Assembly: GCF_040183065.1 (NCBI RefSeq)
Contig: NC_091121.1
Location: 39,677,287-39,741,286, forward strand
Source: Periplaneta americana
Lineage: Eukaryota > Arthropoda > Insecta > Blattodea > Blattidae
Length of the DNA stretch: 64,000 nucleotides
Direction: 5' to 3'
Both the position numbers and the translations under genes were made by a program. How positions within the stretch are numbered: the stretch's first letter is position 1; each line of letters opens with the position of its first letter. Shown here piece by piece: positions 46,331-57,232 of this stretch. The notes below the pieces were generated by a model. It saw nothing but the letters and a program-made list of their open reading frames with translations, was not told the DNA's origin and made no database searches.

Positions 46331-47049
46331 GTCAGTGGATATACTAATGCACTTTCTGACGAGATCGTTAACATTATGTTTCTATGGCGACCAAATGTCA
46401 TCATGCAGATCTGAGCATTAATTCCGAAACTCCTTCGGTACAGATATATCAAATAAGTAATATCCCCATCTGGGTTATAGTGAGATCTATAGTGGAGTAT
46501 TTCGTTTATATGACGTCATTCCATTCCAATGAAGTGTAATGAAATTTTGATTTCCAACCAATCACAGTCATACATCGCGATAATTTCTGCAGGTCGGTTT
46601 ATCACTATCAATTTATCGCATGGTTGTTCTTTTGTTTAGTCAGTGTCGCCAACTGTTTCCACGTAAATTCATGAGCATGAATCCATTGTACTAGATAAAG
46701 TGCGAAATCCTACGTCCACATTTACATCTTCATCTTCTAATTCCACGTCTATTGTATAAGAAAATGACACTCCTTCATAACAATTGTTCATTTAATTAAT
46801 GTATTAATCAGATTATTTGTATAATACCTTAAAATGTTTAAATTAAATTATGATTTCAGCAGATAACGAAAACGTATTTCTTTTGTAATAAGAAGATAAA
46901 AGCGCAGTACATGTAATTAACATTTTTAAACCTGTATTTCGCTTTTCTCAATAGGCATTACTGAATAACATTCAATTTCTTTATTGCAGTAGGCCTAATC
47001 GTTATTCATCTATTTCGACTTCACAATGTCTGTACTCACTAACTAGTTA
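46331..47049. other. No recognised gene
   Basis: AT-rich spacer. Confidence 0.35.
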
Positions 47050-47052
47050 GCT

Positions 47053-47086
<34 letters not shown>

Positions 47087-47455
47087 GTAAACAAGTGTAT
47101 AAGTATATAAGTAAGTAAGTAAGGAAGGAAGTAAGTAAGTAAGAAAGAAAGTAAGTAAGTAAATAAGTAAATAAATAAATAACTTAATAAATAAATAAAC
47201 AAATAAATGAATGAATGAATGAATGAATAAACAAATAAATAAATAAATAAATGAAACAATAAATGAATAAATAAACAAATACATAAATAAATAAATGAAT
47301 GAATAAATGAATGAATGAATGAGTGAATGAATGAATGAATAAATAAATATATATATATATATATATATACATAAATATATAAATACATAAATAAATAAGT
47401 AAATAAGTAAAAAATAAATAAATAAATAAATAATAAATAAATAAATAAAATTGTA
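47050..47455. repeat. Compound (AAAT)n/(GAAT)n/(AAGT)n microsatellite
   Basis: About 400 bp of tetranucleotide repeats with changing third and fourth bases and a short (AT)n block. The frames open on the minus strand (Tyr/Leu/Ile-rich) are artefacts. Confidence 0.93.
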
Positions 47456-47765
47456 CTATACTTTTGGTTGTCTGATTATATTCATATGTATTCACTTTTT
47501 TATTTTCTCTTAGTATACTGAAAAAACTGACGCACCATTATCATTTTTCTTTCTCTTATTAGCTTTCATTGCTTCTTGACTTGTAACATTTTTTTATTCT
47601 GTAAACTGCCATTGTTTGTTTGTTTGTTTGTTTGTTTGTTTGTGTACTTGTTTGCTGTTTATCTTGCTCCGTTATCTTTCATCAACTATTTGTTCTTGTA
47701 TTGTTTTATATGCTTTGTCTAATGGCAGCCTCTAATTTGAGGAGCTCAATAAAATAAAAAATAAA
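47456..47765 (+). repeat. Probable LINE 3' UTR
   Basis: Contains a (TTTG)n run and ends CTAATGGCAGCCTCTAATTT, GAGGAGCTCAATAAAATAAA, a form common at LINE 3' ends. No coding part is attached. Confidence 0.4.
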
Positions 47766-47799
47766 ATATATATTTTTAAGTTAATACTTGTATACCGGT

Positions 47800-47882
47800 A
47801 TGTATTTTCCTGTATATGTTTTGATCTTAGTTGGGTGAAAGAGAAGATGTGATGGTCTTAACTCTGCCAGGAAAAATAAAAC

Positions 47883-47918
<36 letters not shown>

Positions 47919-47950
47919 TACTATTATTATTGTTGTTATTGTTATTACTA
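47800..47950 (+). repeat. LINE 3' tail with stem-loop, followed by (ATT)n
   Basis: TTGGGTGAAAGAGAAGATGT, GATGGTCTTAACTCTGCCAG, then AAAATAAAACTATTATT. It is the third, most diverged copy of the tail at 17927 and 31275. Confidence 0.6.
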
Positions 47951-49184
47951 TAGTGGAGCAACTCAGATAAAATAGAAGGTAAAACAGAGTAACAGGGAAA
48001 GAACTGTACCTACCATTTAAACCCAGCGGAAGATCACCGTTTAATAACCACTGTATAAAATCCTTAATCAGAAGTATATGCAGCGTGTATTTACGATTTA
48101 TTTTTATTGCTAATTCTACATACATAATGAAGGCGATCTGTGCAGTAAATAAAAACGGTAAATATTTTCTAAACGCATCAGTTCTCTATGATTATCACAG
48201 CCGAAAAAAGCGCCGTCAATTATTCAGACTACAGTTACAATGACATGCCAGGTCTAAGTCTCACGACCCGGTTTCTTCCACATAATTAGATAAAGATTTA
48301 ATAGCCCAAGTTCCTTGTTAAAAAATAACAGAATCGCAAATATTTAACTTGTTGCTACTAAACACCGGAAAAGTAAATTTATGAGGTTACTGCTACTAGT
48401 ACCAGCAGTTTTCTGCAGATCGCAACATTTAATGTTACAGACGTAATATAAAAAATTAAATCTATAAAAGGCAATCTTAAATGACCAACGACTGCCCACC
48501 GCTAAACTAGATCGGACTTTTAATTACTCTGACGTCAGAAATTTAGCAGAGATTCGCATCTTTAAAGTAGTCGTGAGTAAACTAAAGCCAGGGCAAAAAA
48601 ATTGAGAGGTTGTAGTTTAATTACTGCTTGTCAGAGAAAAAAATGCAGCAGATGTGCAAATATGTTTCTCGGACGATTAGCAGACCTCGTAAAAACTTGG
48701 TATGATCTACATTATTGCAGCTAGTGTGATTTAGACTGTGTAATGCGTGTAACAAATAATATTTAGGACTATTATTTCATTTGAGTCTAATTCTAGAGTG
48801 AAGCTTTTATTTCAAACATGATTAAAAGCAGATCTTTGGTCTCGCGTCATTCCCACGTTTCTTGAACTGAATCCCGTCCACAGAAAAGATATTCCCAAGT
48901 TATCTATTATGTTTACTGTATCACATAGGAGCTTCTGTGATCGTTAGACCTCAGATTTTTAGGGACCTAAAATACGCCATGACTTTATCAAAATAGGCAC
49001 TAAAAACATAGATTTAGGCATATAAAAATACAATTTCAAGCAGCTAAAAATATTATTTTATCCAACTAAAATGTAATTTCTATGCACACAAACTACAGTA
49101 ACTATAAAAATGTAATGAACTAGTGAGCGTGACCAATATTGTATAATAATAAATTATTGTATTTATGTCGCCTCTTTTTCTTAT
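47951..49184. other. No recognised gene
   Basis: AT-rich. The segment 48955-49085 (TTTAGGGACCTAAAATACG, TAGATTTAGGCATATAAAAA) recalls the interior of the hAT-type element at 62576-63663. Confidence 0.35.
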
Positions 49185-49197
49185 ATTGTAATTTATG

Positions 49198-49200
<3 letters not shown>

Positions 49201-49253
<53 letters not shown>

Positions 49254-50353
49254 GGCTTTTAAGGAACTCGGAGGTACATTGCCGCCCTCACATAAGCCCA
49301 CCATAGGTCCCTATCCTGAGCAAGATCAATCCACTCTCTATCATCATATCCCACCTCCCTCAAATCCATTTTAATATTATCTTCCCATCTACGACTCGGC
49401 CTCCCCAAAGGTCTACTTCCCTCCGGCCTCCCAACTAACACTCTATATGCATTTCTGGATTCGCCCATACGTGCTACATGCTCTGCCCATCTCAAACGTC
49501 TGGATTTAATGTTTCTAATTATGTCAGTTGAAGATCACAATACGTGTAGTTCTGTGTTGTGTAACTTTCTCCATTCTCCTGTAACTTCATCCCTCTTAGC
49601 CCCAAATATTTTCCAAAGAACTTATTCTCAAACACCCTTAATCTCTGTTCCTCTCTTAAAGTTAGAGTCCAAGTTTCACAACCATAAAGAACAGCCGGTA
49701 ATATAACTGTTTTATAAATTCTAACTTTTAGATTTTTTGACAGCGGACTGGATGATAAAAGCTTCTCAGCCGAATAATAACAGGCATTTCCCATATTTAT
49801 TCTGTGTTTAATTTCCTCCCGAGTATCATTTACATTTGTTACTGTTGCTCCCAGGTATTTGAATTTTTCCACGTCGTCAAAGGATAAATTTCCAATTTTT
49901 ATATTTCTATTTCATACAATATTCTCGTCACGAGACATAATCATATACTTTGTCTTTTCGGGATTTACTTCCAAACCTACCTCTTTACTTGCTTCAAGTA
50001 AAATTCCTGTGCTTTCCCTAATCGTTTGTGGTTTTTTTTTCTAACATATTCACGTCATCCGCATAGACAAGCAGCTGATGTAACCCGTTCAATTCCAAAC
50101 CCTCTCTGTTTTCCTGGACTTTCCGAATGGCATACTCTAGAGCAATGTTAAAAAGTAAAGGTGATAGTGCATCTCCTTGCTTTAGCCCACAGTGAATTGG
50201 AAACGCATCTGACAGAAACTGACCTATACGGACTCTGCTGGACCTTTCACTGAGACACATTTTCATTAATCGAACTAGTTTCTTGGGAATACCAAATTCA
50301 ATAATAATATCATATAAAACTTCTTTCTTAACCGAGTCATATGCCTTTTTGAA
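49201..50353 (-). mobile_element. RTE-like retrotransposon, copy 4 (longest), with 16-bp duplication
   Basis: ATTGTAATTTATGTAC is present at 49185-49200 and 50354-50369. On the minus strand: [17 protein letters not shown] (motif A), [20 protein letters not shown] (motif B), [10 protein letters not shown] (motif C, 50054-50065), [30 protein letters not shown] and the RWAEHVARMGESRNAY end domain. A T-run at about 50030-50040 and a base loss near 49612 shift the frame. The (GTAA)n tail has about 13 units. It gives the best sequence of the family in the window. Confidence 0.95.
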
Positions 50354-50449
50354 ATTGTAATTTATGTACAATTAAAAAATGTGTGTTTTCTCATATTGTA
50401 ATAATAAAGTATTATAATTATTATAATCAGTATCATTATATTATTATTA

Positions 50450-51654
50450 CTAGCCGTACCCGTGCGCTCCGCTGCACCCGTTAGAAATAAATATAAAGTA
50501 ATTACATAATTAAAATAGGACATTTGATCCAGGGAACATTCGTGTTTGATAGAAGGATAAATCGTTTAATATGTTACTTAATTTAAATTGCATCCAAATA
50601 ATTAAAATGCGATCATTTTGGTCCAGAGACACTCATTTGGTGCAATGACAATTCCTTTAACATGTTTCTTAATTTTTATTACATGCAACCATAGTTTAAT
50701 GAACATTGACATCATTTAGATTTAATGTGTATATTTTATTTTACTTGTTATAGGTTTCCATTGAATTATGGTAATAACTTAATTTTAACCCTTGTTTTCT
50801 ACGTATTCAGTAAATGGCGCTTGGCCCACTATGGTACTGAACCCTTGAAATAACTTAAATTATATTATATAATATTACATATTATATTATATTATATTAT
50901 ATTATATTATATTATATTATATTATATTATATTATATTATATTATATTATATTATATTATATTATATTATAAGTTACTGTAATAACATTATAGCATTATG
51001 TCCATCTAGAGAAGCTACACTTTCCAGTGGTGAAATAATAATTAATCATACAAATCGGTTAATTTATCTTCCGATATTACTTCATACAAACACAGACACA
51101 TTCTCTGTAGGGTATCTTTCATAGCTTTCGATTGTTGCTGTCCAAGGCCCCTTATAGACGAAGTCATTTGTTTTTTAATTCATTACACGGTCTTAGATGG
51201 CAGTTATTTTAATTTTTAAACTCATTTATCTCATTAAATATCAGTCCTATCAAAATTTTTGAAGGAATAAAACTTATCGCAAATTATTTTTAAAGAAACT
51301 TTTGTTATGTAACATTTTTGACAAAAATCAATAATAAGCGCGATATTTCGATTTATTTAATTCAGGCCCCCTTATAACTCCCCTTTTAAATAATATATTT
51401 TGAATTCCATATAGTCTAAAATCTAAGTTACAACGAACTTAATTTATATTCCAATTTTAATATAAATCGGTTCAGCCATTATCGCGTGAAAAGGTAACAA
51501 ACATACAGACAGACAGACAGACATACAAACAAAAATTTCAAAAAAGCGATTTTCGGTTTCACGGTGGTTAATTATATATATATTAGGACCAATTATTTTT
51601 GGAAAATCGAAAATTATCAGAAAAATTTCGACTACAAATTTATTATTAGTATAG

Positions 51655-51655
<1 letters not shown>
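50450..51655 (-). mobile_element. Helitron-like element, copy 2 (non-autonomous)
   Basis: On the minus strand it starts TCTATACTAATAATAAATTT and ends GGGTACGGCTAG, placed between A and T. It matches 17960-18930 over most of its length and carries an extra (TATAT)n expansion at 50866-50972. It lies inside ATT-rich sequence. No Rep/helicase coding is visible. Confidence 0.75.
50866..50972. repeat. (ATTAT)n microsatellite inside the Helitron-like copy
   Basis: Long pentanucleotide run that is absent from the copy at 17960. Confidence 0.9.

Positions 51656-51702
<47 letters not shown>
51656..51702. repeat. (ATT)n microsatellite
   Basis: Nearly perfect trinucleotide run adjoining the Helitron-like 5' end. 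Confidence 0.9.
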
Positions 51703-51706
<4 letters not shown>

Positions 51707-52794
51707 AGTACGTTTGTAAACAGTATTGCCCTATATAGTTGTTTATAAACCTAAGAAAAATATTACGTTTCTAAACCAGAGAGAGACAAAAACACAATAT
51801 ATTCTAACCAACATATTACATTTCAGGCGAACGTTTAATTTTTTGCAACAGCTCCATTCAACTGACATGATATGTATATGAGTAGAGAGGACTACTTTGC
51901 CAGCTGCTTTGTAAACATGTATTATTCTGTGTACTTAACTTCAGAGTAGGCTATATGTGCCTCAACTTCGAAGTCTAGACATAAAAAAACTAGCGTCAGA
52001 AATAACAAAACTGATGTGAAATCTGGGGACACATATCATACCTATACGCCTACTGTATTCTGGCTTCGAATATATGGAGGTGGTTTCCACGCAACGCTAA
52101 AGCTGGATCCTAGCCGTTGCTAGGGCCAAGGTTAATTGTGATTCCCTAAGTCGCTTATTTCCTAACACAGCTTCTGTTCAGATGTAATTCTCCTCTTTGA
52201 ACGTGGACTTCATTAAAAAATCGCGGTGATTTGCTATTGACCTGTTTGTTAGAAGAGCTTGATTGCCAGACATGAAACCTCGTTTAGTATTCACACGAGA
52301 ACGAAATTGAAATCACATGGAAATAACGAACCACAGTTTGAGTTCCTGATACAGATAAATGGGGTGCAAAACCGGCCCATTACTCTTAACAGCTAAGGGA
52401 CGGGCGCCAGGGTAATGCGAAGTGAAATGAACGGCCGAGTGAGATATTCGAGGATGCTATGGAATTGACGCTCGCTTTCCTTTGGCTTTTTATTACTGCC
52501 ACATTATTCATCCAATGTACACATGAAACAATCGTTATTAATGTACGTACAACAGATCGCTGCACGAAAAGCATGCACCGTAGAAACCAAGCGCAACAAT
52601 GGCTTTAGTACAATATTTTTAGCTTATGAGTATGTTGCTCTGTAGTGATGGTATTAATACAAAAACATATTTTTAACGTTGATTCCAACGACTGATAAAA
52701 AAATGCTTCCAAATTACTTCCTCCTACGTTCTTTATAAATAATATTCTGCAACGTCTATCTTTCCATCCTCAATTTCTCCATTTTTCATTTATT
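51703..52794. other. No recognised gene
   Basis: Mixed AT-rich spacer with a slightly GC-richer part at 52060-52460. Confidence 0.35.
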
Positions 52795-54365
52795 ATCTTC
52801 AAAATCACCATCACCATCATCATCTTCACCTTCGCCGCCATCATCATGTTCTTCACATTTTATCGTCGCCATTATCATGTTCTTCACCTTCGTCATCATG
52901 TTCTTCACCTTTGTCGTCGTCATCATCATCATGTTCTTCACCTTCGTCATCATGTTCTTCACCTCTGTCGTCGCCATCATGTTCTTCACCTTCGTCGTCG
53001 CCATCATGTTCTTCACTGTCATCGTTGCCATCATCACGTTTTTCATCTTCGTCATCGCCATCATGTTCTTTACCTTCGTCGTCGCCATCATGTTCTTCAC
53101 CTTCGTCGTCGTCATCATATTCTTCACTTTCGTCGTCGCCATCATCATGTTCTTCACCTTCGTTGTCGCCATCATCATGTTCTTCACATTTTATCGTCGC
53201 CATTATCATGTTCTTCACCTTCGTCGTCGCCATCATCATGTTCTTCACCTTCGTCGCCATCATCATGTTCTTCACCTTCGTTGTCGCCATCATCATGTTC
53301 TTCACATTTTATCGTCGCCATTATCATGTTCTTCACCTTCGTCGTCGCCATCATCATGTTCTTCACCTTCGTCGCCATCATCATGTTCTTCACCTTCGTC
53401 GCCATCATCATGTTCTTCACCTTCGTTGTCGCCATCATCATGTTCTTCACATTTTATCGTCGCCATTATCATGTTCTTCACCTTCGTCGTCGCCATCATC
53501 ATGTTCTTCACCTTCGTCGCCATCATCATGTTCTTCACCTTCGTCGTCATCATGTTCATCACTTTCGTTGTCGCCATCATTATGTTCTTCACATTTTATC
53601 GTCGCCATCATCAAGTTCTTCACCTTCGTCGTCGTCGTCATCATATTCTTCACTTTCGTCGTCGCCATCATCATGTTCTTCACATTTTATCGTCGCCATC
53701 ATCATGTTCTTCACATTTTAACGTCGCCATCATCATGTTCTTCACTTTCGTCGTCGCAATCATCATGTTCTTCACATTTTATCGTCGCCATTGTCATGTT
53801 CTTCACCTTCGTCATCATGTTCTTCACCTTTGTCGTCGTCATCATGTTCTTCACCTTCGTCGTCGTCATGTTCTTAACTTTCGTCGTCGTCATCATCATG
53901 TTCTTCACCTTCGTCGTCGTCATGTTCTTAACTTTCGTCGTCGTCATCATCATGTTCTTCACCTTCGTTGTCACCATCATCATGTTTTTCAACTTCGATG
54001 TCACCATCATCATGTTTTTCATCTTCGTCGTCGCCATCATCATGTTTTCACCTTCATCGTCAACATGTTTTTCACCTTCGTAGTCGCCATAATCATTATC
54101 TTCACCTTTGTCGTCGCCATCATCATGTTCTTCACCTTTGTCGTCGCCATCACATTCTTCATCTTCACCGACGCCATCTTATTCGTCAAATTTGTCATTA
54201 TCTTCAACTTCGTCGTCATTTTCTATTTCGTCAACATCATCTTTTCATCATCACCATCAAATTCAACTCCTTCTCCATCATCTTGAACTTCATCATCTTC
54301 TTAAACATCGTCATCACCTTCAATTTCGTTGTCATCTTCCTCATCATCGTCAATTCATCATGATG
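52795..54365. repeat. 30-bp minisatellite (CATCATCATGTTCTTCACCT plus TCGTCGTCGC)
   Basis: Units are multiples of three, so open frames appear on both strands: a Phe/Ile/Val-rich frame up to 469 codons on the plus strand and Asp/Glu/Met/Lys-rich frames on the minus strand. A variant unit with TTTTATCGTCGCC recurs at about 52857, 53188, 53305 and 53452 (steps of 117 and 147 bp), so there is higher-order structure. The right edge decays into TCATCATCTTCAAC-like sequence. I see no evidence that it is expressed as protein. Confidence 0.93.
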
Positions 54366-54919
54366 AAATTTGTCATCGTAACCATGACCAGGTTTGGTAA
54401 AAATCAAGTTGCAATACGATAGCAGATGCGCTACTCAACAGTCTTGCGATCATATCAAAATGTTTTGAAGTTATTTATACCCGAATAAACCGCATTATTT
54501 TATTAACAAATCTAATGTGACAGGGAATTATGAAATCTCTTGAACTATGTGAAACGTCTCAATGTTAGCATATAATTTTTAGGACTAATAAATACTACCA
54601 CAGGCAGGATGAGTACACCTAAAGGTAATGTAACGACGCAGAACTTGTGGAATGACTCAATGGCGCAAAGGGAAAAAAGAGAAGTGAGAGAACAATAATT
54701 AAACTGTGTACTATCGCGTGTCTTGCAAGGGAATTTAAGGCTGTGAGAAAGAATTTATGTGAGCTCCAAGCCTGTTGGTCACTTATCTCACCTCGTTTTT
54801 CATCGTTCCGTTGAAGTAACTTGAGAGGGAATTTTGTAGGGAAAAAGCGTAAAATGAATGTAACCTAATAGCTAACATGTGAGGGAGAGGACATTGTGGA
54901 TAACCTCGAGGTACATTAA
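54366..54919. other. No recognised gene
   Basis: Spacer between the 30-bp array and the dispersed segment. Confidence 0.35.
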
Positions 54920-55035
54920 ATAGAGAATGGAGTGAGACGGACCGCGCTGAAAATCACGAGACACGAAGTTCATATTAAACCTCTGTTTCCATAGTATAGT
55001 AAGTGACTTCAGAGTAAACCTTTCATGTAAAAACT
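54920..55035 (-). repeat. Dispersed segment related to 5010-5115
   Basis: Minus-strand frame includes ERFTLKSLTILWKQRFNMNF followed by VSRDFQRGPSHSI. The related piece at 5010-5115 keeps WKQ, NMNF and PS. It may be a remnant of an unrecognised coding repeat. Confidence 0.45.
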
Positions 55036-55148
55036 TTACAATGTTTCTCTCCTTGTAGCTCGCATAGGTATATAGACCTTTCACATAAAAATAAAATAAA
55101 ATTCGAGTTCAAAGCTACTTTAAGTTTCTATTCCAAATAAAGGACTGA

Positions 55149-55152
55149 GAAA

Positions 55153-55207
<55 letters not shown>

Positions 55208-55278
55208 GTAAATAAATAAATAAATAAATAAAGTAACTAAATAAGTAAATAAGTAAGTAAATAATTATATAAATAAAT
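55149..55278. repeat. (AAAT)n microsatellite
   Basis: Tetranucleotide run that continues on the other side of the inserted SINE (55612-55700). Confidence 0.9.
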
Positions 55279-55288
55279 AAGTAATATA

Positions 55289-55601
55289 CCCGGCCCCGGA
55301 ACAATTTTTCCCTTGAAATTATTCAAATCTGCTTTACAGGGAGCTTCACCTGAAAGACTAGATTTGCATAATATATACGTTACTGTGTTCGTTAACAGAA
55401 AACCACAATTCCAAGTCACACAGAGGTTGTGGGTCTCTGGCGTTTCGTCAACCCACGCGAGTTGTGTGGATATAAAGGGAAAAGTTGAGACGGTGTCGGG
55501 TGGAGTTCCCGGGTAGCTCAGTGGTAGAGCGCTGGTACGATCAACCAGAGGTCCCGGGATCGATACCCGGCCCCGGAACAATTTTTCCCTTGAAATTATT
55601 C
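55289..55601 (+). mobile_element. tRNA-like SINE, apparently circularly permuted, in (AAAT)n
   Basis: AAGTAATATA flanks it at 55279-55288 and 55602-55611. The element both begins and ends with the same 38-bp block (CCCGGCCCCGGAACAATTTT..., at 55289 and 55566), so it is 1.1 units of a 277-bp period. Between them lie the body (AATCTGCTTTACAGGGAGCT; GTTGAGACGGTGTCGG) and a full tRNA-like domain (55505-55579). The T5 after the tRNA-like part could stop Pol III. Confidence 0.8.
55505..55579 (+). tRNA. tRNA-like domain of the SINE (not a functional tRNA)
   Basis: Acceptor GTTCC/GGAAC, A box GGTAGCTCAGTGGTAGAGC, anticodon stem CTGGT/ACCAG with loop ACGATCA, and T arm around GGGATCGATACCC. Position 33 is C instead of U. 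Confidence 0.5.
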
Positions 55602-55611
55602 AAGTAATATA

Positions 55612-56362
55612 AGTAAATAAATAAATAAGTAAATAATTAAATAAATAAGTAATATAAGTAAACAAATAAATAAGTAAATAAATAAATGAAATAAATACGT
55701 TATATTCTATCTCTGCATAAACTGACTCCCAAATAATGAATGTGAACAAAATCCATCCAATAATTAGGTACAAACACTTTAGAGAACATTAATACAAACC
55801 GACAGTACGAACAAATCACATTTTCGTTATCATTGATGCTGAAATTGTATGTTTTTGTAAATATCTGAAAATAAATTTGTTTCTGCATCGTAAGGAAAGT
55901 TCATATATTATTCTTAAGACCTCAAGATTTAATACCACATGCGAAACAATACGTCCTGAATATCGAGGCATTATCCAACATGATCGTTGTATTCCATGTA
56001 ATTCTGAATGCCTTGCTATTTTTCATACTATTCCGTGTTACATTTTAATGTGAATCTTATTTCGTTTGTACTTTCATTGTTCAATACGTGCGTTGCTGGG
56101 ATTTATAACTGTTACTTGATCTATTATGCATCATTTATAACACTGTTTCTCTCCGCATACATACCTAGCATGAATTGTAGAGCTCTCTTCGTGCTATTAT
56201 GTCATGATGGTTACACGAGCACGCTCGCTGTATTTCATTCATGCTTTCCGATGTGGTGAAGAAATCTAGACGAGAGTGACTTTATTTTTCTTTAATTAAA
56301 ATAAAAAACTTCTCCAAGATCACATAAATTAAAAAGAAGACCCTGAACATTACGCATATTAA

Positions 56363-56365
<3 letters not shown>
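55612..56365. other. Microsatellite remainder and unassigned spacer
   Basis: AAAT/AAGT repeats to about 55700, then AT-rich DNA without a recognised gene. Confidence 0.4.

Positions 56366-56408
<43 letters not shown>
56366..56408. repeat. (TTA)n microsatellite
   Basis: Clean ATT trinucleotide run. Confidence 0.9.
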
Positions 56409-56409
<1 letters not shown>

Positions 56410-56439
56410 CGATTATAACTATGAGACTAATTGCGTATA

Positions 56440-57082
56440 TTTCAATTGCGGTAGTTTGTTTACCAGACGTCAGGATCTTGATTATTTATTTTTTTGTAAA
56501 GTCATTAAGGGTGATATTCATTGTGAATCATTCATAAGTAATATCAGTCTTCGTATTCCTGCTAAGGGTTTAAGATTTCATAAATTGTTTTATAATAGGA
56601 ATTCTAAATCTCTCTCTCCGGTCTGCAGATGTATAAAATATGCTAATTTGCATGGATTGAAGTTGGATCCATTTAATGTGTAGTAATACTTTTTGAGTTT
56701 TATGTCAGTTTTATTATTTATGCCATTGTTAGACATGTATCATACTATTCTCGTCATTTGCATAACTTTACAGTATTAACTATATGATTCCTGTCTTCAT
56801 TTATATGATTTCATTAATTCATTTGTAATACATTTTATTTAATTGCCATTATTTTAATTATCTCGCTGAACTAATTTTAATAATACTATTTGTGCTATTT
56901 ATTTTGTTGCATTTTGGTCAATTGAGTAATGTAGACTATTATATTGATTGTATTTCCATCTCATTGCCATTTTCTATCATTCATTCTCATCATCATTTGT
57001 TGTTTTGTTTCGTTTTGTACCTGTGCTAAACTGTAATTGGCCTTGTGCTGTTGTTTCGCACATTAATATTCTAAATAAATAA
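56440..57082 (+). pseudogene. LINE C-terminal end and 3' UTR
   Basis: The plus-strand frame reads SLFTRRQDLDYLFFCKVIKG, ISLRIPAKGLRFHKLF and KSLSPVCRCIKYANLHGLKL, ending in a stop at 56681-56683. This resembles the last 80-90 residues of CR1/Jockey-type reverse transcriptase proteins (R..DL.FF.K...G, SPV.R). A roughly 380-bp 3' UTR follows, ending CTTGTGCTGTTGTTTCGCAC and AATATTCTAAATAAATAAAT. 5'-truncated. Confidence 0.65.
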
Positions 57083-57095
57083 ATAAATAAAATAA

Positions 57096-57097
<2 letters not shown>

Positions 57098-57161
<64 letters not shown>
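57098..57161. repeat. (TTA)n microsatellite
   Basis: Clean run directly against the truncated 5' end of RTE copy 5. Confidence 0.9.
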
Positions 57162-57162
<1 letters not shown>

Positions 57163-57232
57163 GGTTGAGAAGCTTTTGTCATCCAGTATGCTGTCAAAAA
57201 ATGTGAAAATTATAATTTATAAAACAGTTATA

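Noticed and set aside
47047-47495. Tyr/Leu/Ile-rich frames that look like membrane proteins
   Set aside because: They are translations of a tetranucleotide microsatellite.
52877-54286. 469-codon open frame on the plus strand and acidic frames on the minus strand
   Set aside because: Artefacts of the 30-bp tandem unit; both strands and several frames are open at once.
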